Below, piece by piece: positions 21,823-34,799 of a DNA stretch of 64,000 nt; within the stretch, counting starts at the first letter, position 1; every line of letters begins with the position of its first letter. The notes under the pieces were generated by a model that made no database searches, was not told the origin of the DNA, and was given only the letters and a program-made list of their open reading frames with translations. This stretch comes from Rhabditoides inermis (Eukaryota > Nematoda > Chromadorea > Rhabditida > Rhabditidae), in assembly GCA_963966185.1 (NCBI GenBank), contig CAWZYM010000423.1, forward strand, positions 621,501-685,500, in the 5' to 3' direction. The translations under genes and the position numbers were made by a program.

Positions 21823-24800
21823 ATTCGATCACAGTTCGTGTCGGGAATTGTACAGAATGAATTATACTTGCAAATTCGATGATTCAGGTACTTGGCCGCC
21901 TCGGAACCCAGTGTAGAGACCATATCATAAACAGCCCATTTGCAGGAGACGAAAAGTGAGTGTGTAGATTCTAAAACAACCGTTGGTTCGATCACAGTTC
22001 GTGTCGGGAATTGTACAGAATAAATTTAACTTGCAAATTCAATGATTCAGGTACTTGGCCGCCTCGGAACCCAGTGTAGAGACCATATCATAAACAGCCC
22101 ATTTGCAGGAGACGGAAAGTGAGTGTGTGGATTCTAAAACAACCGTTGGTTCGATCACAGTTCGTGTCGGGAATTGTACAGAATAAATTTAACTTGCAAA
22201 TTCAATGATTCAGGTACTTGGCCGCCTCGGAACCCAGTGTAGAGACCATATCATAAACAGCCCATTTGCAGGAGACGGAAAGTGAGTGTGTGGATTCTAA
22301 AACAACCATTGATTCGATCACAGTTCGTGTCGGGAACTGTAAAGAATGAATTATACTTGCAAATTCAATGATTCGGGTACTTGGCCGCCTCGGAACCCAG
22401 TGTAGAGACCATTTCATAAACAGCCCATTTGCAGGAGACGAAAAGTGAGTGTGTAGATTCTGAAACAACCGTTGGTTCGATCACAGTTCGTGTCGGGAAT
22501 TGTACAGAATGAATTATACTTGCAAATTCAATGATTCAGGTACTCGGCCGCATCGGAACCCAGTGTAGAGACCTTTTCATAAAGAGCCCATTTGCAGGAG
22601 ACGAAAAGTGAGTGTGTAGATTCTATAACAAACCGTTGGTTCGATCACAGTTCGTGTCAGGAATTGTACAGACTGAATTATACTTGCAAATTCAATGATT
22701 CAGGACTCAGGTACTTGGCCGCCTCGGAAACCAGTGTAGAGACCAATTCATAAACAGCCCATTTGCAGGAGACGGAAAGTGAGTGTGTGGATTCTAAAAC
22801 AACCATTGATTCGATCACAGTTCGTGTCGGGAATTGTACAGAATGAATTATACTTGCAAATTCGATGATTCAGGTACTTGGCCGCCTCGGAACCCAGTGT
22901 AGAGACCATATCATAAACAGCCCATTTGCAGGAGACGAAAAGTGAGTGTGTAGATTCTAAAACAACCGTTGGTTCGATCACAGTTCGTGTCGGGAATTGT
23001 ACAGAATGAATTATACTTGCAAATTCAATGATTCAGGTACTTGGCCGCCTCGGAACCCAGTGTAGAGACCATATCATAAACAGCCCATTTGCAGGAGACG
23101 AAAAAGTGAGTGTGTAGAATCTAAAACAACCGTTGGTTCGATCACAGTTCGTGTCGGGAATTGTACAGAATGAATTATACTTGCAAATTCAATGATTCAG
23201 GTACTTGGCCGCCTCGGAACCCAGGGTAGAGACCATTTCATAAACAGCCCATTTGCAGGAGACGAAAAGTGAGTGTGTAGATTCTAAAACAACCGTTGGT
23301 TCGATCTCAGTTTGTGTCGGGAAATGTACAGAATGAATTATAGTTGCCAATTCAATGATTCGAATACTTGGCCGCCTCGGAACCCAGGGTAGAGACCATT
23401 TCATAAACAGCCCATTTGCAGAAGACGAAAAGTGAGTGTGTAGATTCTAAAACAACCGTTGGTTCGATCACAGTTCGTGTCGGGAATTGTACAGACTGAA
23501 TTATACTTGCAAATTCAATGATTCAGGTACTTGGCCGCCTCGGAACCCAGTGTAGAGACCATATCATAAACAGCCCATTTGCACTCATTTGCAGGAGACG
23601 AAAAGTGAGTTTGTAGATTCTAAAACAACCGTTAGTTCGATCACAGTTCGTGTCGGGAATTGTACAGACTGAATTATACTTGCAAATTCAATGATTCAGG
23701 TACTTGGCCGCCTCGGAACCCAGTGTAGAGACCATTTCATAAACAGCCCATTTGCAGGAGACGAAAAGTGAGTGTGTAGATTCTAAAACAACCGTTGGTT
23801 CGATCACAGTTCGTGTCGGGAATTGTACAGACTGAATTATAATTGCAAATTCAATGATTCAGGTACTTGGCCGCATCGGAACCCAGTGTAGAGACCATTT
23901 CATAAACAGCCCATTTGCAGGAGACGAAAAGTGAGTGTGTAGATTCTAAAACAACCGTTGGTTCGATCACAGTTCGTGTCGGGAATTGTACAGAATGAAT
24001 TATACTTGCAAATTCAATGATTCAGGTACTTGGCCGCCTCGGAACCCAGTGTAGAGACCATATCATAAACAGCCCATTTGCAGGAGACGGAAAGTGAGTG
24101 TGTAGATTCTAAAACAACCGTTGGTTCGATCACAGTTCGTGTCGGGAATTGTACAGAATGAATTATACTTGCAAATTCAATGATTCAGGTACTTGGCCGC
24201 CTCGGAACCCAGTGTAGAGACCATATCATAAACAGCCCATTTGCAGGAGACGAAAAAGTGAGTGTGTAGAATCTAAAACAACCGTTGGTTCGATCACAGT
24301 TCGTGTCGGGAATTGTACAGAATGAATTATACTTGCAAATTCAATGATTCAGGTACTTGGCCGCCTCGGAACCCAGTGTAGAGACCATATCATAAACAGC
24401 CCATTTGCAGGAGACGAAAAGTGAGTGTGTAGATTCTAAAACAACCGTTGGTTCGATCACAGTTCGTGTCGGGAATTGTACAGAATGAATTATACTTGCA
24501 AATTCAATGATTCAGGTACTTGGCCGCCTCGGAACCCAGTGTAGAGACCATATCATAAACAGCCCATTTGCAGGAGACGAAAAAGTGAGTGTGTAGAATC
24601 TAAAACAACCGTTGGTTCGATCACAGTTCGTGTCGGGAATTGTACAGAATGAATTTAACTTGCAAATTCAATGATTCAGGTACTTGGCCGCCTCGGAACC
24701 CAGTGTAGAGACCATATCATAAACAGCCCATTTGCAGGAGACGGAAAGTGAGTGTGTGGATTCTAAAACAACCATTGATTCGATCACAGTTCGTGTCGGG

Positions 24801-27800
24801 AACTGTAAAGAATGAATTATACTTGCAAATTCAATGATTCGGGTACTTGGCCGCCTCGGAACCCAGTGTAGAGACCATTTCATAAACAGCCCATTTGCAG
24901 GAGACGAAAAGTGAGTGTGTAGATTCTGAAACAACCGTTGGTTCGATCACAGTTCGTGTCGGGAATTGTACAGAATGAATTATACTTGCAAATTCAATGA
25001 TTCAGGTACTCGGCCGCATCGGAACCCAGTGTAGAGACCTTTTCATAAAGAGCCCATTTGCAGGAGACGGAAAGTGAGTGTGTGGATTCTAAAACAACCA
25101 TTGATTCGATCACAGTTCGTGTCGGGAATTGTACAGAATGAATTATACTTGCAAATTCGATGATTCAGGTACTTGGCCGCCTCGGAACCCAGTGTAGAGA
25201 CCATATCATAAACAGCCCATTTGCAGGAGACGAAAAGTGAGTGTGTAGATTCTAAAACAACCGTTGGTTCGATCACAGTTCGTGTCGGGAATTGTACAGA
25301 ATGAATTATACTTGCAAATTCAATGATTCAGGTACTTGGCCGCCTCGGAACCCAGGGTAGAGACCATTTCATAAACAGCCCATTTGCAGGAGACGAAAAG
25401 TGAGTGTGTAGATTCTAAAACAACCGTTGGTTCGATCTCAGTTTGTGTCGGGAAATGTACAGAATGAATTATAGTTGCCAATTCAATGATTCGAATACTT
25501 GGCCGCCTCGGAACCCAGGGTAGAGACCATTTCATAAACAGCCCATTTGCAGAAGACGAAAAGTGAGTGTGTAGATTCTAAAACAACCGTTGGTTCGAGC
25601 ACAGTTCGTGTCGGGAATTGTACAGACTGAATTATACTTGCAAATTCAATGATTCAGGTATGTACTTGGCCGCCTCGGAACCCAGTGTAGAGACCATATC
25701 ATAAACAGCCCATTTGCACTCATTTGCAGGAGACGAAAAGTGAGTTTGTAGATTCTAAAACAACCGTTAGTTCGATCACAGTTCGTGTCGGGAATTGTAC
25801 AGACTGAATTATACTTGCAAATTCAATGATTCAGGTACTTGGCCGCCTCGGAACCCAGTGTAGAGACCATTTCATAAACAGCCCTTTTGCAGGAGACGAA
25901 AAGTGAGTGTGTAGATTCTAAAACAACCGTTGGTTCGATCACAGTTCGTGTCGGGAATTGTACAGACTGAATTATAATTGCAAATTCAATGATTCAGGTA
26001 CTTGGCCGCATCGGAACCCAGTGTAGAGACCATTTCATAAACAGCCCATTTGCAGGAGACGAAAAGTGAGTGTGTAGATTCTAAAACAACCGTTGGTTCG
26101 ATCACAGTTCGTGTCGGGAATTGTACAGAATGAATTATACTTGCAAATTCAATGATTCAGGTACTTGGCCGCCTCGGAACCCAGTGTAGAGACCATATCA
26201 TAAACAGCCCATTTGCAGGAGACGGAAAGTGAGTGTGTAGATTCTAAAACAACCGTTGGTTCGATCACAGTTCGTGTCGGGAATTGTACAGAATGAATTA
26301 TACTTGCAAATTCAATGATTCAGGTACTTGGCCGCCTCGGAACCCAGGGTAGAGACCATTTCATAAACAGCCCATTTGCAGGAGACGAAAAGTGAGTGTG
26401 TAAATTCTAAAACAACCGTTGGTTCGATCTCAGTTTGTGTCGGGAATTGTACAGAATGAATTATAGTTGCCAATTCAATGATTCGGGTACTTGGCCGCCT
26501 CGGAACCCAGGGTAGAGACCATTTCATAAACAGCCCATTGGCAGAAGACGAAAAGTGTGTGTGCAGATTCTAAAACAACCGTTGGTTCGATCACAGTTCG
26601 TGTCGGGAATGGTACAGACTGAATTATACTTGCAAATTCAATGATTCAGGTACTTGGCCGCCTCAGAACCCAGTGTAGAGACCATTTCATAAACAGCCCA
26701 TTAGCAGGAGACGAAAAGTGAGTCTGTAGATTTTGGAACAACCGTTGGTTCGATCACAGTTCGTGTCGGGAATGGTACAGACTGAATTATACTTGCAAAT
26801 TCAATGATTCAGGTTTTTGGCCGCCTCGGAACCCAGTGTAGAGACCATTTCATAAACAGCCCATTTGCAGAAGACGAGAAGTAAGTGTGTAGATTCTAAA
26901 ACAACCGTTGGTTCGATCACAGTTCGTGTCGGGAACTGTAAAGAATGAATTATACTTGCAAATTCAATGATTCGGGTACTTGGCCGCCTCGGAACCCAGT
27001 GTAGAGACCATTTCATAAACAGCCCATTTGCAGGAGACGAAAAGTGAGTGTGTTGATTCTGAAACAACCGTTGGTTCGATCACAGTTCGTGTCGGGAATT
27101 GTACAGACTGAATTATACTTGCAAATTCAATGATTTAGGTTTTTGGCCGCCTCGGAACCCAGTGTAGAGACCATTTCATAAACAGCCCATTTGCAGAAGA
27201 CGAAAAGTGAGTGTGTAGATTCTAAAACAACCGTTATTTCGATCACAGTTCGTGTCGGGAATTGTACAGAATGAATTATACTTGCAAATTCAATGATTCA
27301 GGTACTCGGCCGCATCGGAACCCAGTGTAGAGACCATTTCATAAAGAGCCCATTTGCAGGAGACGAAAAGTGAGTGTGTAGATTCTATAACAAACCGTTG
27401 GTTCGATCACAGTTCGTGTCGGGAATTGTACAGACTGAATTATACTTGCAAATTCAATGATTCAGGTACTTGGCCGCCTCGGAACCCAGTGTAGAGACCA
27501 TATCATAAACAGCCTATTTGCAGGAGACGAAAAGTGAGTGTGTAGATTCTAAAACAACCGTTGGTTCGATCACAGTTCGTGTCGGGAATTGTACAGAATG
27601 AATTATACTTGCAAATTCAATGATTCAGGTACTTGGCCGCCTCGGAACCCAGTGTAGAGACCATATCATAAACAGCCCAATTGCAGGAGACGAAAAAGTG
27701 AGTGTGTAGAATCTAAAACAACCGTTGGTTCGATCACAGTTCGTGTCGGGAATTGTACAGAATGAATTATACTTGCAAATTCAATGATTCAGGTACTTGG

Positions 27801-28759
27801 CCGCCTCGGAACCCAGTGTAGAGACCATATCATAAACAGCCCATTTGCAGGAGACGAAAAGTGAGTGTGTAGATTCTAAAACAACCGTTGGTTCAATCAC
27901 AGTTTGTGTCGGGAATTGTACAGAATGAATTATACTTGCAAATTCGATGATTCAGGTACTTGGCCGCCTCGGAACCCAGTGTAGAGACCATATCATAAAC
28001 AGCCCATTTGCAGGAGACGGAAAGTGAGTGTGTAGATTCTAAAACAACCGTTGGTTCGATCACAGTTCGTGTCGGGAATTGTACAGAATAAATTTAACTT
28101 GCAAATTCAATGATTCAGGTACTTGGCCGCCTCAGAACCCAGTGTAGAGACCATTTCATAAACAGCCCATTAGCAGGAAACGAAAAGTGAGTCTGTAGAT
28201 TCTGGAACAACCGTTGGTTCGATCACAGTTCGTGTCGGGAATTGTACAGACTGAATTATACTTGCAAATTCAATGATTCAGGTTTTTGGCCGCCTCGGAA
28301 CCCAGTGTAGAGACCATTTCATAAACAGCCCATTTGCAGGAGACGAAAAGTGAGTGTGTAGATTCTAAAACAACCGTTGGTTCGATCACAGTTCGTGTCG
28401 GGAATTGTACAGAATGAATTATACTTGCAAATTCAATGATTCAGGTACTTGGCCGCCTCGGAACCCAGTGTAGAGACCATATCATAAACAGCCCATTTGC
28501 AGGAGACGGAAAGTGAGTGTGTAGATTCTAAAACAACCGTTGGTTCGATCACAGTTCGTGTCGGGAATTGTACAGAATGAATTATACTTGCAAATTCAAT
28601 GATTCAGGTACTTGGCCGCCTCGGAACCCAGTGTAGAGACCATATCATAAACAGCCCATTTGCAGGAGACGAAAAAGTGAGTGTGTAGAATCTAAAACAA
28701 CCGTTGTTTCGATCACAGTTCGTGTCGGGAATTGTACAGAATGAATTATACTTGCAAAT

Positions 28760-30390
28760 TCAATGATTCAGGTACTTGGCCGCCTCGGAACCCAGGGTAG
28801 AGACCATTTCATAAACAGCCCATTTGCAGGAGACGAAAAGTGAGTGTGTAGATTCTAAAACAACCGTTGGTTCGATCTCAGTTTGTGTCGGGAATTGTAC
28901 AGAATGAATTATAGTTGCCAATTCAATGATATGGGTACTTGGCCGCCTCGGAACCCAGGGTAGAGACCATTTCATAAACAGCCCATTTGCAGAAGACGAA
29001 AAGTGAGTGTGTAGATTTTAAAACAACCGTTGGTTCGATCACAGTTCGTGTCGGGAATGGTACAGACTGAATTATACTTGCAAATTCAATGATTCAGGTA
29101 CTTGGCCGCCTCAGAACCCAGTGTAGAGACCATTTCATAAACAGCCCATTAGCAGGAGACGAAAAGTGAGTCTGTAGATTCTGGAACAACCGTTGGTTCG
29201 ATCACAGTTCGTGTCGGGAATTGTACAGACTGAATTATACTTGCAAATTCAATGATTCAGGTTTTTGGCCGCCTCGGAACCCAGTGTAGAGACCATTTCA
29301 TAAACAGCCCATTTGCAGAAGACGAGAAGTAAGTGTGTAGATTCTAAAACAACCGTTGGTTCGATCACAGTTCGTGTCGGGAACTGTAAAGAATGAATTA
29401 TACTTGCAAATTCAATGATTCGGGTACTTGGCCGCCTCGGAACCCAGTGTAGAGACCATTTCATAAACAGCCCATTTGCAGGAGACGAAAAGTGAGTGTG
29501 TAGATTCTGAAACAACCGTTGGTTCGATCACAGTTCGTGTCGGGAATTGTACAGACTGAATTATACTTGCAAATTCAATGATTTAGGTTTTTGGCCGCCT
29601 CGGAACCCAGTGTAGAGACCATTTCATAAACAGCCCATTTGCAGGAGACGAAAAGTGAGTGTGTAGATTCTAAAACAACCGTTGGTTCGATCACAGTTCG
29701 TGTCGGGAATTGTACAGAATAAATTTAACTTGCAAATTCAATGATTCAGGTACTTGGCCGCCTCAGAACCCAGTGTAGAGACCATTTCATAAACAGCCCA
29801 TTAGCAGGAAACGAAAAGTGAGTCTGTAGATTCTGGAACAACCGTTGGTTCGATCACAGTTCGTGTCGGGAATTGTACAGACTGAATTATACTTGCAAAT
29901 TCAATGATTCAGGTTTTTGGCCGCCTCGGAACCCAGTGTAGAGACCATTTCATAAACAGCCCATTTGCAGGAGACGAAAAGTGAGTGTGTAGATTCTAAA
30001 ACAACCGTTGGTTCGATCACAGTTCGTGTCGGGAATTGTACAGAATGAATTATACTTGCAAATTCAATGATTCAGGTACTTGGCCGCCTCGGAACCCAGT
30101 GTAGAGACCATATCATAAACAGCCCATTTGCAGGAGACGGAAAGTGAGTGTGTAGATTCTAAAACAACCGTTGGTTCGATCACAGTTCGTGTCGGGAATT
30201 GTACAGAATGAATTATACTTGCAAATTCAATGATTCAGGTACTTGGCCGCCTCGGAACCCAGTGTAGAGACCATATCATAAACAGCCCATTTGCAGGAGA
30301 CGAAAAAGTGAGTGTGTAGAATCTAAAACAACCGTTGTTTCGATCACAGTTCGTGTCGGGAATTGTACAGAATGAATTATACTTGCAAAT
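28760..30390. repeat. Domain 2 higher-order repeat copy, 1631 bp
   Basis: Ten monomers (10 x 163 + 1) between successive J anchors of the gatatgggtac sublineage. The order J, then cattagcagg/I, then K, then gatttaggttttt is the same in this copy and the next two. After roughly the first 880 bp the copies differ in which monomers follow. Confidence 0.78.
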
Positions 30391-32512
30391 TCAATGATTC
30401 AGGTACTTGGCCGCCTCGGAACCCAGGGTAGAGACCATTTCATAAACAGCCCATTTGCAGGAGACGAAAAGTGAGTGTGTAGATTCTAAAACAACCGTTG
30501 GTTCGATCTCAGTTTGTGTCGGGAATTGTACAGAATGAATTATAGTTGCCAATTCAATGATATGGGTACTTGGCCGCCTCGGAACCCAGGGTAGAGACCA
30601 TTTCATAAACAGCCCATTTGCAGAAGACGAAAAGTGAGTGTGTAGATTTTAAAACAACCGTTGGTTCGATCACAGTTCGTGTCGGGAATGGTACAGACTG
30701 AATTATACTTGCAAATTCAATGATTCAGGTACTTGGCCGCCTCAGAACCCAGTGTAGAGACCATTTCATAAACAGCCCATTAGCAGGAGACGAAAAGTGA
30801 GTCTGTAGATTCTGGAACAACCGTTGGTTCGATCACAGTTCGTGTCGGGAATTGTACAGACTGAATTATACTTGCAAATTCAATGATTCAGGTTTTTGGC
30901 CGCCTCGGAACCCAGTGTAGAGACCATTTCATAAACAGCCCATTTGCAGAAGACGAGAAGTAAGTGTGTAGATTCTAAAACAACCGTTGGTTCGATCACA
31001 GTTCGTGTCGGGAACTGTAAAGAATGAATTATACTTGCAAATTCAATGATTCGGGTACTTGGCCGCCTCGGAACCCAGTGTAGAGACCATTTCATAAACA
31101 GCCCATTTGCAGGAGACGAAAAGTGAGTGTGTAGATTCTGAAACAACCGTTGGTTCGATCACAGTTCGTGTCGGGAATTGTACAGACTGAATTATACTTG
31201 CAAATTCAATGATTTAGGTTTTTGGCCGCCTCGGAACCCAGTGTAGAGACCATTTCATAAACAGCCCATTTGCAGGAGACGAAAAGTGAGTGTGTAGATT
31301 CTAAAACAACCGTTATTTCGATCACAGTTCGTGTCGGGAATTGTACAGAATGAATTATACTTGCAAATTCAATGATTCAGGTACTCGGCCGCATCGGAAC
31401 CCAGTGTAGAGACCATTTCATAAAGAGCCCATTTGCAGGAGACGAAAAGTGAGTGTGTAGATTCTATAACAAACCGTTGGTTCGATCACAGTTCGTGTCG
31501 GGAATTGTACAGAATGAATTATACTTGCAAATTCAATGATTCAGGTACTTGGCCGCCTCGGAACCCAGTGTAGAGACCATATCATAAACAGCCCATTTGC
31601 AGGAGACGGAAAGTGAGTGTGTAGATTCTAAAACAACCGTTGGTTCGATCACAGTTCGTGTCGGGAATTGTACAGAATGAATTATACTTGCAAATTCAAT
31701 GATTCAGGTACTTGGCCGCCTCGGAACCCAGTGTAGAGACCATATCATAAACAGCCCATTTGCAGGAGACGAAAAAGTGAGTGTGTAGAATCTAAAACAA
31801 CCGTTGGTTCGATCACAGTTCGTGTCGGGAATTGTACAGAATGAATTATACTTGCAAATTCAATGATTCAGGTACTTGGCCGCCTCGGAACCCAGGGTAG
31901 AGACCATTTCATAAACAGCCCATTTGCAGGAGACGAAAAGTGAGTGTGTAGATTCTAAAACAACCGTTATTTCGATCACAGTTCGTGTCGGGAATTGTAC
32001 AGAATGAATTATACTTGCAAATTCAATGATTCAGGTACTCGGCCGCATCGGAACCCAGTGTAGAGACCATTTCATAAAGAGCCCATTTGCAGGAGACGAA
32101 AAGTGAGTGTGTAGATTCTAAAACAACCGTTGGTTCGATCACAGTTCGTGTCGGGAATTGTACAGAATGAATTATACTTGCAAATTCAATGATTCAGGTA
32201 CTTGGCCGCCTCGGAACCCAGTGTAGAGACCATATCATAAACAGCCCATTTGCAGGAGACGGAAAGTGAGTGTGTAGATTCTAAAACAACCGTTGGTTCG
32301 ATCACAGTTCGTGTCGGGAATTGTACAGAATGAATTATACTTGCAAATTCAATGATTCAGGTACTTGGCCGCCTCGGAACCCAGTGTAGAGACCATATCA
32401 TAAACAGCCCATTTGCAGGAGACGAAAAAGTGAGTGTGTAGAATCTAAAACAACCGTTGTTTCGATCACAGTTCGTGTCGGGAATTGTACAGAATGAATT
32501 ATACTTGCAAAT
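30391..32512. repeat. Domain 2 higher-order repeat copy, 2122 bp
   Basis: Thirteen monomers between J anchors. It shares the leading J-I-K series with its neighbours. It then contains two cataaagagccc monomers with gttatttcg and ctcggccgcatcgg, which are absent from the 1631-bp copy. The three extra monomers fit an in-register exchange. Confidence 0.78.
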
Positions 32513-34799
32513 TCAATGATTCAGGTACTTGGCCGCCTCGGAACCCAGGGTAGAGACCATTTCATAAACAGCCCATTTGCAGGAGACGAAAAGTGAGTGT
32601 GTAGATTCTAAAACAACCGTTGGTTCGATCTCAGTTTGTGTCGGGAATTGTACAGAATGAATTATAGTTGCCAATTCAATGATATGGGTACTTGGCCGCC
32701 TCGGAACCCAGGGTAGAGACCATTTCATAAACAGCCCATTTGCAGAAGACGAAAAGTGAGTGTGTAGATTTTAAAACAACCGTTGGTTCGATCACAGTTC
32801 GTGTCGGGAATGGTACAGACTGAATTATACTTGCAAATTCAATGATTCAGGTACTTGGCCGCCTCAGAACCCAGTGTAGAGACCATTTCATAAACAGCCC
32901 ATTAGCAGGAGACGAAAAGTGAGTCTGTAGATTCTGGAACAACCGTTGGTTCGATCACAGTTCGTGTCGGGAATTGTACAGACTGAATTATACTTGCAAA
33001 TTCAATGATTCAGGTTTTTGGCCGCCTCGGAACCCAGTGTAGAGACCATTTCATAAACAGCCCATTTGCAGAAGACGAGAAGTAAGTGTGTAGATTCTAA
33101 AACAACCGTTGGTTCGATCACAGTTCGTGTCGGGAACTGTAAAGAATGAATTATACTTGCAAATTCAATGATTCGGGTACTTGGCCGCCTCGGAACCCAG
33201 TGTAGAGACCATTTCATAAACAGCCCATTTGCAGGAGACGAAAAGTGAGTGTGTAGATTCTGAAACAACCGTTGGTTCGATCACAGTTCGTGTCGGGAAT
33301 TGTACAGACTGAATTATACTTGCAAATTCAATGATTTAGGTTTTTGGCCGCCTCGGAACCCAGTGTAGAGACCATTTCATAAACAGCCCATTTGCAGGAG
33401 ACGAAAAGTGAGTGTGTAGATTCTAAAACAACCGTTATTTCGATCACAGTTCGTGTCGGGAATTGTACAGAATGAATTATACTTGCAAATTCAATGATTC
33501 AGGTACTCGGCCGCATCGGAACCCAGTGTAGAGACCATTTCATAAAGAGCCCATTTGCAGGAGACGAAAAGTGAGTGTGTAGATTCTATAACAAACCGTT
33601 GGTTCGATCACAGTTCGTGTCGGGAATTGTACAGAATGAATTATACTTGCAAATTCAATGATTCAGGTACTTGGCCGCCTCGGAACCCAGTGTAGAGACC
33701 ATATCATAAACAGCCCATTTGCAGGAGACGGAAAGTGAGTGTGTAGATTCTAAAACAACCGTTGGTTCGATCACAGTTCGTGTCGGGAATTGTACAGAAT
33801 GAATTATACTTGCAAATTCAATGATTCAGGTACTTGGCCGCCTCGGAACCCAGTGTAGAGACCATATCATAAACAGCCCATTTGCAGGAGACGAAAAAGT
33901 GAGTGTGTAGAATCTAAAACAACCGTTGGTTCGATCACAGTTCGTGTCGGGAATTGTACAGAATGAATTATACTTGCAAATTCAATGATTCAGGTACTTG
34001 GCCGCCTCGGAACCCAGGGTAGAGACCATTTCATAAACAGCCCATTTGCAGGAGACGAAAAGTGAGTGTGTAGATTCTAAAACAACCGTTATTTCGATCA
34101 CAGTTCGTGTCGGGAATTGTACAGAATGAATTATACTTGCAAATTCAATGATTCAGGTACTCGGCCGCATCGGAACCCAGTGTAGAGACCATTTCATAAA
34201 GAGCCCATTTGCAGGAGACGAAAAGTGAGTGTGTAGATTCTATAACAAACCGTTGGTTCGATCACAGTTCGTGTCGGGAATTGTACAGACTGAATTATAC
34301 TTGCAAATTTAATGATTCAGGTACTTGGCCGCCTCGGAACCCAGTGTAGAGACCATATCATAAACAGCCTATTTGCAGGAGACGAAAAGTGAGTGTGTAG
34401 ATTCTAAAACAACCGTTGGTTCGATCACAGTTCGTGTCGGGAATTGTACAGAATGAATTATACTTGCAAATTCAATGATTCAGGTACTTGGCCGCCTCGG
34501 AACCCAGTGTAGAGACCATATCATAAACAGCCCAATTGCAGGAGACGAAAAAGTGAGTGTGTAGAATCTAAAACAACCGTTGGTTCGATCACAGTTCGTG
34601 TCGGGAATTGTACAGAATGAATTATACTTGCAAATTTAATGATTCAGGTACTTGGCCGCCTCGGAACCCAGTGTAGAGACCATATCATAAACAGCCCATT
34701 TGCAGGAGACGAAAAAGTGAGTGTGTAGAATCTAAAACAACCGTTGGTTCGATCACAGTTCGTGTCGGGAATTGTACAGAATGAATTATACTTGCAAAT
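32513..34799. repeat. Domain 2 higher-order repeat copy, 2287 bp
   Basis: Fourteen monomers between J anchors, with the same leading J-I-K order. It ends with monomers carrying cagcctatttgc, caattgcagg and the private aaatttaatgattc change. The next J anchor (34800) belongs to the gattcgggtac sublineage, so a sublineage border lies here. Confidence 0.75.

Noticed and set aside
15923..21825. Long target-site duplication flanking the insertion
   Set aside because: Only 'att' is shared by the two junctions. Three bases can be microhomology, so no duplication length is claimed.
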